From: an uncultured Streptococcus sp.
Lineage (GTDB): Bacteria > Bacillota > Bacilli > Lactobacillales > Streptococcaceae
Direction: 5' to 3'
Length of the DNA stretch: 12,472 nucleotides
NCBI GenBank assembly: GCA_902479835.1
Contig: CABSQC010000012.1
Location: 1-12,472, forward strand
Made by a program: the position numbers and the translations under genes. Within the stretch, counting starts at the first letter, position 1. Each line of letters begins with the position of its first letter. Under the pieces are notes generated by a model. It saw only the letters and a list, made by a program, of their open reading frames with translations. It was not told the DNA's origin and searched no databases. Shown in pieces: positions 5,624-12,472 of this stretch.

Positions 5624-7963
5624 ATGAATAAAAAAATCTTAGATATTCTGGAGTTTGACAAGGTCAAGCAACTCTTTGAACCCTATCTACAGACAGAACA
5701 AGGGGAGATGGAGCTATCAGCCCTTACTCCAACTGATAAAAAAGAAAGCATCGAAACGGCCTTTATGGAGCTAGAAGATATGGAGCAGATCCTCTTGGAA
5801 GAGCCTCGCTTTGCCGTATCGACCATTCAAGATGTCCGTCCAGTGGCCAAGCGTTTGGAGATGGAGGCATCCCTCAATATCGATGAATTACTAGCGCTAA
5901 AAGCTGTCCTTCGGGTGACACATGAGCTCAAGGATTTCTACGACAACTTGGAAAATGTCCGTCTGGAAAGGCTCAATCGCCTCTTTGACAACTTGGTGGA
6001 TTTACCACGCCTACAAGGTGGGCTTCAAGCTATCAACGAAGGAGGCTTTGTCGAGTCTTTTGCCAGCGAAAAATTGGCCAAAATCCGTCGTCGAATCCAG
6101 GAAAATGAACACCAGGTCAGAGAGATTCTACAAGACCTGCTGAAAAGCAAGGCCGATATGTTGGCGGATGCTGTGATTGCTAGTCGGAATGGCCGCAATG
6201 TTCTACCAGTAAAAAACACCTATCGCAACCGGATTGCAGGGGTGGTCCACGATATCTCAGCCAGTGGGAATACCGTTTATATCGAGCCTCGGGCAGTCGT
6301 CAATCTTAATGAAGAAATTGCCAACCATCGAGCCGATGAACGGTATGAAATCATTCAGATTCTGGAGGAATTGTCTGACACCCTGCGCCCTCACGCAGCA
6401 GAGATTGCTAACAACGCTTGGATTATCGGTCACTTAGACTTGATCAAGGCCAAGTATCGGTTTATGCGCGATTGTAAGGCAGTGGTACCAGAGGTTAGTA
6501 GCAATCGCTCTATTCAGCTCTTGCAACTACGTCATCCCTTGATTGAAAATGCCGTCGCGAATGACCTGCATTTTACCGAAGACTTGACAGAAATCGTGAT
6601 TACCGGTCCCAATACAGGGGGGAAAACCATCATGCTAAAAACGCTGGGACTAGCGCAAATTATGGCCCAGTCTGGTCTTCCCATCCTAGCGGATCCAGGT
6701 AGTCGTGTGGGCATCTTCTCACAGGTCTTTGCAGATATCGGAGATGAACAATCGATCGAGCAGAGCTTGTCGACTTTCTCCAGTCATATGACCAATATCG
6801 TATCTATCTTGAATCAAGTGGATACCGCCTCCTTGATCCTTCTGGATGAGTTGGGAGCTGGAACCGATCCTCAAGAGGGGGCTGGCCTTGCTATTGCTAT
6901 CCTAGAAGACCTGCGTTTACGCGGGATTAAGACCATGGCGACAACCCACTATCCAGAGCTCAAGGCCTACGGAATTGAGACTGCAGGAGTGCAAAATGCC
7001 AGTATGGAATTTGACACAGCGAGTCTGCGTCCGACCTATCGCTTCATGCAAGGAGTTCCTGGCCGCTCCAATGCCTTTGAAATTGCCCGCCGTTTGGGCT
7101 TGTCTGAGACCATTATCCAGGATGCCATGAAGATGACCAATACGGATAATGATGTCAATCAGATTATTGAAAAATTAGAGGCGCAGACCTTAGAAAGTCG
7201 CAAGCGCTTGGATACCATTCAAGAGGTCGAACAAGAAAATCTCAAATTCAACCGTGCTCTTCGAAAACTCTATAACGAATTGACCCGAGAGAGAGAAACA
7301 GAGCTCAATAAGGCGAGAGAAGAGGCCAAGGAAATTGTGGACATGGCCCTCTCAGAGAGTGACCGTATCCTTCAAGGCCTTCACGCCAAATCCCAGTTGA
7401 AACCACATGAGATCATTGAAGCCAAGGCTCAGTTGAAAAAACTAGCTCCTGAGACCGTCGACCTTTCTAAAAACAAGGTCTTGAAAAAAGCCAAAAAGGC
7501 GCGTGCTCCTAAGGTAGGAGATGAAATCTTGGTTATCAGCTATGGTCAACGCGGAACTCTGGTCAAGCAACTCAAAGATGGTCGCTGGGAGGCGCAAGTC
7601 GGCTTGATCAAGATGACCTTGGAAGAAAAAGAATTCAACCTCAGCAAGGCTGAAAAAGAAGCGGCTCAACCTAAGAAACGCCAGGTGAATGTCGTCAAAC
7701 GTTCGAACACGAGTGGGCCAAGAGCGCGTCTGGACCTCCGTGGGAAACGTTATGAAGAGGCCATGCAAGAGCTGGATGGCTTTATCGATCAGGCCCTGCT
7801 CAACAACATGGCCCAAGTCGATATCATCCACGGGATTGGAACGGGAGTTATCCGTGAAGGGGTGACCAAGTACCTCCGACGCAACAAACATGTCAAAAGT
7901 TTTGAATATGCCCCCCAAAATGCGGGTGGAAGTGGCGCAACCATTGTCACGTTTAAAGGCTAA
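5624..7963 (+). CDS. mutS2: MutS2 family ATPase/endonuclease
   Basis: MutS-family ATPase lacking the mismatch-recognition domain. Members have been linked to suppression of homologous recombination and, in Bacillus, to rescue of collided ribosomes (there named RqcU). Length 779 aa, usual for the family. Parts: core/lever helices (1-310), ATPase with Walker A GPNTGGKT at 328-335, Walker B LILLDE at 404-409 followed by GAGTDPQEG, and the histidine switch region TTHYPELK at 440-447. A long coiled-coil insert follows (about 510-605), then a KOW/SH3-like segment (about 628-665, [18 protein letters not shown]), and a C-terminal Smr nuclease domain with LDLRG at 703-707 and HGIGTG at 736-741. The start has the ribosome binding site TAGGAGAAAT. 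The gene is last in the zapA-cvpA-mutS2 transcript and is followed by a strong terminator. Confidence 0.97.
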   Translation: MNKKILDILEFDKVKQLFEPYLQTEQGEMELSALTPTDKKESIETAFMELEDMEQILLEEPRFAVSTIQDVRPVAKRLEMEASLNIDELLALKAVLRVTHELKDFYDNLENVRLERLNRLFDNLVDLPRLQGGLQAINEGGFVESFASEKLAKIRRRIQENEHQVREILQDLLKSKADMLADAVIASRNGRNVLPVKNTYRNRIAGVVHDISASGNTVYIEPRAVVNLNEEIANHRADERYEIIQILEELSDTLRPHAAEIANNAWIIGHLDLIKAKYRFMRDCKAVVPEVSSNRSIQLLQLRHPLIENAVANDLHFTEDLTEIVITGPNTGGKTIMLKTLGLAQIMAQSGLPILADPGSRVGIFSQVFADIGDEQSIEQSLSTFSSHMTNIVSILNQVDTASLILLDELGAGTDPQEGAGLAIAILEDLRLRGIKTMATTHYPELKAYGIETAGVQNASMEFDTASLRPTYRFMQGVPGRSNAFEIARRLGLSETIIQDAMKMTNTDNDVNQIIEKLEAQTLESRKRLDTIQEVEQENLKFNRALRKLYNELTRERETELNKAREEAKEIVDMALSESDRILQGLHAKSQLKPHEIIEAKAQLKKLAPETVDLSKNKVLKKAKKARAPKVGDEILVISYGQRGTLVKQLKDGRWEAQVGLIKMTLEEKEFNLSKAEKEAAQPKKRQVNVVKRSNTSGPRARLDLRGKRYEEAMQELDGFIDQALLNNMAQVDIIHGIGTGVIREGVTKYLRRNKHVKSFEYAPQNAGGSGATIVTFKG

Positions 7964-7966
7964 TCG

Positions 7967-7996
7967 AATCCTAGCTGTTTATCAGCTAGGATTTTT
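7967..7996 (+). terminator. Intrinsic terminator after mutS2
   Basis: A perfect 11-bp stem, AATCCTAGCTG (7967-7977) with CAGCTAGGATT (7983-7993), with a 5-nt loop and five T at 7992-7996, begins 3 nt after the mutS2 stop. It closes the zapA-cvpA-mutS2 unit. Confidence 0.93.
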
Positions 7997-8041
7997 AAAA
8001 TCTGACATAATGAAAATGATTGAAAGTTGTTGAAAAGGATT

Positions 8042-8085
8042 CACTTTTAAATCTGATTTTCAGTAGGTCCTCCCTTTTAAAAGTG
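8042..8085. repeat. 10-bp inverted repeat at the dipeptidase promoter
   Basis: CACTTTTAAA (8042-8051) and TTTAAAAGTG (8076-8085) are perfect inverted copies 24 nt apart. The right arm runs into the TGn of the extended -10 box, so a protein bound there would cover the promoter. The AT-rich centre makes a chance match possible. Confidence 0.4.
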
Positions 8086-8092
8086 CTATAAT
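8084..8092 (+). promoter_or_regulatory. Extended -10 promoter for the dipeptidase gene
   Basis: TGCTATAAT combines a perfect -10 hexamer (8087-8092) with a TGn extension. No convincing -35 box lies 16-18 nt upstream. Expected start of transcription is about 8099, leaving a short leader with the ribosome binding site GGGAGGA at 8111-8117. Confidence 0.75.
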
Positions 8093-8122
8093 AGAGTCAA
8101 TGAATGATTTGGGAGGATACGC

Positions 8123-9541
8123 ATGCGTAAACGTGAAAGTGCTGATTCGTGTACAACGATTCTAGTCGGAAAAAATGCTAGCTATGATGGTTCGACCATT
8201 GTAGCACGAACAGAGGATTCTCAAAATGGCGTTTTTACGCCCAAGAAATTGATCGTGGTCAAACCAGAAGATCAACCGCGTCATTACAAGTCTGTTTTAT
8301 CAACTTTTGAAATCGACTTGCCAGATAATCCAGTTCGCTATACAGCGGTTCCAGATGCCATTCCTAAAGACGGGATCTGGGGAGAAGCTGGGATCAATGT
8401 CTACAATGTAGCTATGAGTGAGACAGAGACCATTACGACCAATAGCCGTGTGCTAGGGGCAGATCCTCTTGTAGAGAGTGGCATCGGTGAGGAAGATATG
8501 CTGACCTTGGTCTTGCCTTATGTCAAGACAGCCCGCGAAGGGGTCTTGCGTCTCGGAAAGATTTTGGAAGAGTACGGAACTTATGAGTCTAACGGGATTG
8601 CCATTTCAGATGTCCATGAAATCTGGTGGTTGGAAACCATCGGAGGTCACCACTGGATGGCGCGCCGTGTCCCTGATGATGCCTATGTGACCAACCCCAA
8701 CCAACTGGGAAGTGATTATTTTGAATTTGGCAATTCAGATGAGTTTCTTTGTGATCCGGATCTTGAACGTTTTGTCACAGAGCACCATTTGGTTCTGGAT
8801 CAAGAAGGGAAAGGTTTTAATCCACGCTATGCCTTTGGTAGCCAAAAAGACAAGGACCGTCACTACAATACACCGCGAGCTTGGGCCATCCAGCGATTCC
8901 TCAATCCTGAAATCGAGCAGGATCCACGGAGTTTTGAGATTCCTTGGTGTCAAAAACCCTATCGCAAGGTGACGATTGAAGATGTCAAATATGTCTTGAG
9001 CAACCACTACCAAGACACTATCTACGATCCTTATGGCCCTGAAGGAGATCACGTGAGTCAGCGGACCTTCCGGACGATCGGGATTAACCGGACCAGTCAG
9101 ACAGCGATTCTGCAATTGCGTCCCAATAAACCACAAGAAACGACAGGCATCCAATGGATTTCTTATGGCTCCATGCCTTACAATACAGCTGTTCCTTTCT
9201 TTGCCCAAGTGGATACAACGCCAGACTACTTTGCCAATACGACGGCTAAGGTAACAACGGATTCCTTCTACTGGGCCAACCGGATTATTGCGGGACTGGC
9301 AGATCCTCACTATGCTCACCATGTTGGTGATTTGGACGATTACCAAGAAATGACAATGGCCTGGGGACATGCGCGCATCAATAAAGTCGATCGTGCACTT
9401 GCAGCAGCTGAAACCGTTGATTTTGAGGCAGAAAACCAAGCTATGAGTGATCAAATCCAGGAAGCGACAGATCAACTCTTGGACAAGATTTTGCTCGATG
9501 CTAGCAACCTCATGACCAATCACTTCTCCTTGAGTGATTAA
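8123..9541 (+). CDS. Family C69 dipeptidase (PepD-like, Ntn hydrolase)
   Basis: Cytosolic dipeptidase of 472 aa that splits dipeptides into free amino acids. Family C69 enzymes are N-terminal nucleophile hydrolases: a short propeptide is removed so that a cysteine becomes residue 1 and the nucleophile. Here that cysteine is Cys10 in [12 protein letters not shown], followed by the family block [13 protein letters not shown] (21-33). The rest is typical of the lactobacillal/streptococcal PepD group: [37 protein letters not shown], and the C-terminal [17 protein letters not shown] helix. No membrane segment or export signal is seen; the charged N-terminus argues against secretion. The start has a strong ribosome binding site (GGGAGGA) 5 nt upstream. 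It stands alone, between the mutS2 terminator and the next promoter. Which of several pepD paralogues it is cannot be decided, so no symbol is given. Confidence 0.93.
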   Translation: MRKRESADSCTTILVGKNASYDGSTIVARTEDSQNGVFTPKKLIVVKPEDQPRHYKSVLSTFEIDLPDNPVRYTAVPDAIPKDGIWGEAGINVYNVAMSETETITTNSRVLGADPLVESGIGEEDMLTLVLPYVKTAREGVLRLGKILEEYGTYESNGIAISDVHEIWWLETIGGHHWMARRVPDDAYVTNPNQLGSDYFEFGNSDEFLCDPDLERFVTEHHLVLDQEGKGFNPRYAFGSQKDKDRHYNTPRAWAIQRFLNPEIEQDPRSFEIPWCQKPYRKVTIEDVKYVLSNHYQDTIYDPYGPEGDHVSQRTFRTIGINRTSQTAILQLRPNKPQETTGIQWISYGSMPYNTAVPFFAQVDTTPDYFANTTAKVTTDSFYWANRIIAGLADPHYAHHVGDLDDYQEMTMAWGHARINKVDRALAAAETVDFEAENQAMSDQIQEATDQLLDKILLDASNLMTNHFSLSD

Positions 9542-9586
9542 AAAGCGTAAATTTTCAGGTGGTTTGCAAGATATTTTCAGAAACGA

Positions 9587-9615
9587 TTGACAAACTTTTG
9601 AAAATCAATTAAAAT
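9587..9615 (+). promoter_or_regulatory. Sigma-A promoter for the glycine riboswitch and symporter gene
   Basis: Perfect -35 TTGACA (9587-9592), 17-bp spacer, and -10 TAAAAT (9610-9615). Transcription is expected from about 9622, giving a leader of roughly 245 nt before the symporter start. Confidence 0.88.
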
Positions 9616-9670
9616 AGAGAAAATTACATACGACCGAATGAAGTTTGCAGGAGCGCGAGTGACTGTGAAT

Positions 9671-9783
9671 GGACGGAACTCTGGAGAGACCAGAAATGGC
9701 ACCGAAGGGGCAAGGTAGAGGATATATCTACTCAAACTCTCAGGTAAAAGGACAGAGCGAAAGATAGGGGAAGCCCCTATTTT
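9671..9783 (+). promoter_or_regulatory. Glycine riboswitch (gcvT class), single aptamer
   Basis: The conserved glycine-aptamer core is visible in order: CTCTGGAGAG (9679-9688), ACCGAAGGGGCAA (9701-9713), and AAACTCTCAGGTAAAAGGAC (9734-9753). Helix P1 is CTCTG (9679-9683) with CAGAG (9753-9757), and an adjoining helix is GAGAG (9684-9688) with CTCTC (9737-9741). Only one copy of the core is present, so it is a singlet rather than the common tandem form. The following CGAAAGAT and hairpin ATAGGGG/CCCCTAT (9764-9770, 9774-9780) may be the remnant 'ghost' partner described for singlet types; that is inference. A related glycine riboswitch before a sodium:alanine symporter gene is known in Streptococcus pyogenes. 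The segment 9622-9670 is leader without an assigned fold. Confidence 0.93.
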
Positions 9784-9793
9784 AAGCAGGACC

Positions 9794-9828
9794 AGAGTAC
9801 ATGTTTAACATGTGCTCTTTCTTTTTCT
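9794..9828 (+). terminator. Riboswitch expression-platform terminator
   Basis: AGAGTACATGT (9794-9804) pairs with ACATGTGCTCT (9808-9818) over 11 bp with one G-T pair and a TTA loop, followed by TTTCTTTTTCT. It lies between the aptamer and the symporter start, the position expected for ligand-controlled termination. Its 5' arm overlaps CCAGAGT (9792-9798), which is also complementary to the aptamer P1 strand 9678-9684. Confidence 0.87.
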
Positions 9829-9866
9829 CTTTTCTGTCGAGCGGTCGATGAAAAAGGAGACAGAAA

Positions 9867-11198
9867 ATGGATCATGTATTGCAGTTTTTTCAGCAACTCG
9901 ATAATTTAGTGTGGGGCGCCCCGCTGTTGGTGCTCTTGGTAGGAACAGGGATCTACCTGACCCTTCGCTTGGGTTTGCTTCAGATACGCTACCTTCCAAA
10001 AGCTTTTCGCTTGATCTTTACAGAAGATGAGGGACACGGGGATATCTCGAGCTTCGGAGCCCTTGCGACAGCTCTAGCGGCTACTGTAGGGACGGGGAAT
10101 ATTGTAGGGGTGGCTACAGCGATTCAGACAGGTGGCCCAGGTGCCCTCTTTTGGATGTGGATGGCAGCCTTCTTTGGAATGGCGACCAAGTATGCAGAAG
10201 GGCTCTTAGCCATTCGTTATCGGACCAAGGATGACAACGGTCATATCTCGGGTGGTCCCATGTACTACATTCTTCACGGGATGGGAGAGAAGTGGCGACC
10301 ACTGGCTATTTTCTTTGCGGTTGCAGGAGTTTTGGTGGCCCTCTTTGGGATCGGAACCATGACCCAGGTTAATTCCATTACGGGATCCCTTCAAGCAAGT
10401 TTTGGGACGGCTCCAGAAGTGGCTAGTGTAGTGATTGCGCTAGTGGTTTCGACTATCATCTTTGGAGGGATTCACTGGATTTCGAAAGTGTCTGAAAAAG
10501 TGGTTCCTTTTATGGCTGCTGCCTATATCTTTGCGACTGTCACGATCATTGTCTTGCATCTGGACCAATTGCTTCCAGCCTTAAAAGCAGTCTTTTCGGG
10601 TGCTTTTACAGGGACTGCAGCCATGGGAGGTTTTGCAGGAGCAACGGTCAAAATGGCCATCCAAAAAGGGGTGGCGCGTGGGGTTTTCTCCAATGAATCG
10701 GGTCTCGGATCGGCCCCCATTGCAGCAGCAGCTGCGAAGACCAATGAACCTGTCGAGCAGGGCTTGATCTCGATGACAGGAACCTTTATTGATACCATTA
10801 TCATCTGTAGTTTGACAGGACTTTCGCTCCTGGTTTCAGGTGAGTGGATGGCTAAGGGCAGCACTAGTACCTTGACTCAGGATACGTTTACAGGTGTCTT
10901 TGGCCCAGTCGGAGGTATCATTCTGACCCTATGTTTAGTGCTCTTTGCGACCACGACCATTCTTGGATGGTCTTATTACGGAGAGCGGTGTTTTGAATTC
11001 CTATTTGGTGTTAAACATATCAACTTCTATCGGACCTTCTTTGTCTTTATGGTTGGACTGGGAGGTTTCCTTAAGCTGGATCTGGTCTGGGTGATTGCGG
11101 ATATTGTGAATGGGCTGATGGCTTTACCCAACTTGATTGCGCTCTTGGCCCTCTCTCCAGTCATTATCAAAGAAAGTAAAGGCTACTTTAAGAAATAA
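9867..11198 (+). CDS. Sodium:alanine/glycine symporter (AGCS family)
   Basis: Integral membrane transporter of 443 aa that moves alanine or glycine inward with Na+. The family signature is clear: GGPGALFWMWMAAFFGMATKYAE (89-111), preceded by ALAATVGTGNIVGVATA (69-85), and followed later by KGVARGVFSNESGLGSAPIAAAAA and STLTQDTFTGVFG. About ten to eleven hydrophobic segments can be counted. Length is usual for AGCS proteins. The ATG at 9867 has a clear AAGGAG ribosome binding site. The glycine riboswitch upstream strongly suggests that glycine is a physiological substrate and that intake is lowered when glycine is plentiful. A bidirectional terminator follows. The gene stands alone in its transcript. 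Whether alanine or glycine is preferred cannot be read from the sequence. Confidence 0.95.
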   Translation: MDHVLQFFQQLDNLVWGAPLLVLLVGTGIYLTLRLGLLQIRYLPKAFRLIFTEDEGHGDISSFGALATALAATVGTGNIVGVATAIQTGGPGALFWMWMAAFFGMATKYAEGLLAIRYRTKDDNGHISGGPMYYILHGMGEKWRPLAIFFAVAGVLVALFGIGTMTQVNSITGSLQASFGTAPEVASVVIALVVSTIIFGGIHWISKVSEKVVPFMAAAYIFATVTIIVLHLDQLLPALKAVFSGAFTGTAAMGGFAGATVKMAIQKGVARGVFSNESGLGSAPIAAAAAKTNEPVEQGLISMTGTFIDTIIICSLTGLSLLVSGEWMAKGSTSTLTQDTFTGVFGPVGGIILTLCLVLFATTTILGWSYYGERCFEFLFGVKHINFYRTFFVFMVGLGGFLKLDLVWVIADIVNGLMALPNLIALLALSPVIIKESKGYFKK

Positions 11199-11199
11199 T

Positions 11200-11230
11200 A
11201 AAACCCAGATCGCGAGGTCTGGGTTTTATT
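11200..11230. terminator. Bidirectional terminator between the AGCS symporter gene and sstT
   Basis: AAAACCCAGATC (11200-11211) pairs with GGTCTGGGTTTT (11216-11227) through a GCGA tetraloop of the GNRA type; one pair is T-G. An A-run on the left and a T-run on the right serve both strands. It starts 1 nt after the symporter stop and lies 22-52 nt downstream of the sstT stop, so it closes both convergent genes. Confidence 0.93.
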
Positions 11231-11251
11231 GTCTATTTGAGATAGGATCTT

Positions 11252-12469
11252 TTAATAGCGTTTTTCTTTTGGCCAGCTACTCATCTCAGCGACTGCTGTG
11301 AAGAGTACATCTGTTGATGAGTTGAGGGCTGTTTCACAAGAGTCTTGAATGACCCCGATGATAAAGCCGACACTGACGACTTGCATGGCCAAGTCATTGC
11401 TAATGCCAAAGAGGCTACAAGCAACAGGGATCAGAAGGAGAGATCCTCCCGCAACTCCGGATGCCCCGCAGGCTGAGATAGCTGCCACAACACTGAGGAT
11501 AAGCGCCGTTCCAAAGTCAACCTGAATCCCTAAAGTATTGGCTGCTGCAAGGGTTAAGGTATTGATGGTTACCGCTGCACCTGCCATGTTAATGGTCGAT
11601 CCAAGAGGGATAGAAACAGAGTAGGTATCTGGATTGAGACCCAGCTCTTCACAAAGGCGCATATTGACAGGGATGTTGGCTGCAGAACTTCTGGTGAAGA
11701 AGGCTGTTACCCCACTGACACGGAGGCATTTAAAAACAAGGGGATAGGGATTTTTGCGGATCATGAAAAAGACGATCAATGGATTGATGACCAGAGCGAC
11801 AAAAGCCATCGTTCCCACCAATACTACCAAGAGAATCCCGTAGTTACTAAGGGCACTGAGTCCTTGGCCAGCGATGGTCGTGAATACTAAGCCCAAGATC
11901 CCAAATGGAGCTAGGTTGATAATCCACTCGACAATTTTTGATGTGATATCTGCTAGGGTTTGCAAGAGGTCTTTACTATGTTCACTGGCTTCTCTCATGG
12001 CAATTCCAAAGACAGTTGCCCAAGAAAGGATCCCAATGTAGTTGGCTTGTTGCAAGGCATTGACAGGGTTGTCGACGATCTTGAGCAAGAGATTACTAAT
12101 GACTTCGCCAATTCCGTTTGGAGAGGATCCTTCAGCGGCCTTTCCAGTCAGGGTAATGGTGATGGGGAAGATGTAATTGATCAAAACAGCGACGAAGGCA
12201 GCTGCAAAGGTTCCTAGGAGATAGAGGACGATGACCTTTTTCATATTGGTCTCTGTTCCTTTTTGGTGTTGGGAGAGAGCATTTGCGACGAGTGCAAAGA
12301 CCAGAAGGGGTGCGATGGCACGGAGCCCTCCAACGAAGAACTCTCCTAGGAGTCCAATCCCAGTTGCTTTCGGAAATACAAGTGCTAGAACGACACCAAG
12401 TACAATTCCGATTGCGATTCTTTTCATAAGGTTGGTTTTATTCCAAGTGGTAATCAGTCGATGAATCAT
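11252..12469 (-). CDS. sstT: Serine/threonine:sodium symporter SstT
   Basis: Member of the dicarboxylate/amino acid:cation (DAACS) family that takes up serine and threonine with Na+. The product is 405 aa, in the usual SstT range. The N-terminal amphipathic stretch is followed by multiple membrane segments starting near 16. Substrate- and ion-site regions are seen: [14 protein letters not shown] (257-270), including the serine-rich hairpin with [22 protein letters not shown] (288-303) in place of the NMDGT motif of the glutamate branch, and the second hairpin [15 protein letters not shown] (334-348). The end [19 protein letters not shown] (372-390) is characteristic of SstT. The start ATG at 12469-12467 is 3 nt from the window edge, so its ribosome binding site cannot be seen; the length agrees with a full protein. 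Convergent with the AGCS gene. Confidence 0.94.
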   Translation of the reverse strand: MIHRLITTWNKTNLMKRIAIGIVLGVVLALVFPKATGIGLLGEFFVGGLRAIAPLLVFALVANALSQHQKGTETNMKKVIVLYLLGTFAAAFVAVLINYIFPITITLTGKAAEGSSPNGIGEVISNLLLKIVDNPVNALQQANYIGILSWATVFGIAMREASEHSKDLLQTLADITSKIVEWIINLAPFGILGLVFTTIAGQGLSALSNYGILLVVLVGTMAFVALVINPLIVFFMIRKNPYPLVFKCLRVSGVTAFFTRSSAANIPVNMRLCEELGLNPDTYSVSIPLGSTINMAGAAVTINTLTLAAANTLGIQVDFGTALILSVVAAISACGASGVAGGSLLLIPVACSLFGISNDLAMQVVSVGFIIGVIQDSCETALNSSTDVLFTAVAEMSSWPKEKRY

Positions 12470-12472
12470 GTA

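Noticed and set aside
7442..7918. A 158-codon open frame on the - strand inside mutS2
   Set aside because: It is antisense to the KOW and Smr parts of MutS2; the product is Phe-rich and unrecognised, as expected of a shadow frame.
7997..8041. The repeated word AAATCTGA (near 7998 and 8050) as a paired regulator site
   Set aside because: Eight bases in AT-rich intergenic DNA is weak, the copies differ in flanks, and spacing to the promoter is unhelpful; the 10-bp inverted repeat at 8042-8085 is the stronger signal.
8735..9523. A 262-codon open frame on the - strand inside the dipeptidase gene
   Set aside because: It lies wholly antisense to a clear C69 dipeptidase, its protein is cysteine- and isoleucine-rich without any recognisable domain, and no ribosome binding site or promoter was seen. 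It is a shadow of codon use.
9764..9783. Hairpin ATAGGGG/CCCCTAT with four T as the main riboswitch terminator
   Set aside because: The T-run is only four bases before AAGC. The hairpin at 9794-9818 with a longer T-rich run is the better terminator and is the one that competes with the aptamer.
1..12472. Defence island, mobile element, prophage, CRISPR array or tRNA-associated insertion
   Set aside because: No transposase, integrase, nuclease-toxin pair, regular repeat array, tRNA fold or abrupt change in coding style was seen; every long stretch is filled by a recognised core gene.

Overview
The window looks like ordinary chromosomal core sequence from a Streptococcus, probably of the mitis/sanguinis side of the genus. 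This rests on remembered protein families and gene order: the RNase HIII, SstT and RecD2 proteins read like streptococcal orthologues, and the run rnhC-zapA-cvpA-mutS2 followed by a Na+/alanine symporter is familiar from streptococci. The species cannot be named from the sequence alone. No tRNA, rRNA, insertion sequence, CRISPR array or prophage gene was seen.

Layout. (1) Positions 2-499, + strand: the C-terminal part of DNA polymerase IV (dinB), cut by the window edge. (2) Positions 508-4558, - strand, convergent with dinB: transcription order rnhC (RNase HIII), lepB (signal peptidase I), recD2 (helicase). dinB and recD2 meet tail to tail inside one palindromic terminator that encodes the last residues and stop codon of both. 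(3) Positions 4559-4694: a divergent promoter region with an extended -10 promoter for each direction. (4) Positions 4695-7963, + strand: zapA, cvpA and mutS2, with a hairpin plus T-run and a possible 18-codon ORF between cvpA and mutS2, ended by a clear terminator. (5) Positions 8123-9541: a family C69 dipeptidase with its own promoter. (6) Positions 9587-11198: promoter, single-aptamer glycine riboswitch, intrinsic terminator and an AGCS-family Na+/alanine-glycine symporter. (7) Positions 11252-12469, - strand: sstT (Na+/serine-threonine symporter), convergent with the symporter across a shared terminator.

How the genes fit together. The left two thirds is mostly genome maintenance (Pol IV, RecD2, RNase HIII, MutS2) interleaved with envelope and division genes (LepB, CvpA, ZapA). 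The right third is amino-acid nutrition: a cytosolic dipeptidase, a glycine-responsive Ala/Gly transporter and a Ser/Thr transporter.

No undescribed multi-gene system was found. The points most worth a second look are regulatory: the riboswitch with a visible alternative helix, a probable leaderless rnhC mRNA, the coding terminator between dinB and recD2, and two intergenic hairpins that share a 10-nt word in the transcribed sense just upstream of recD2 and mutS2.
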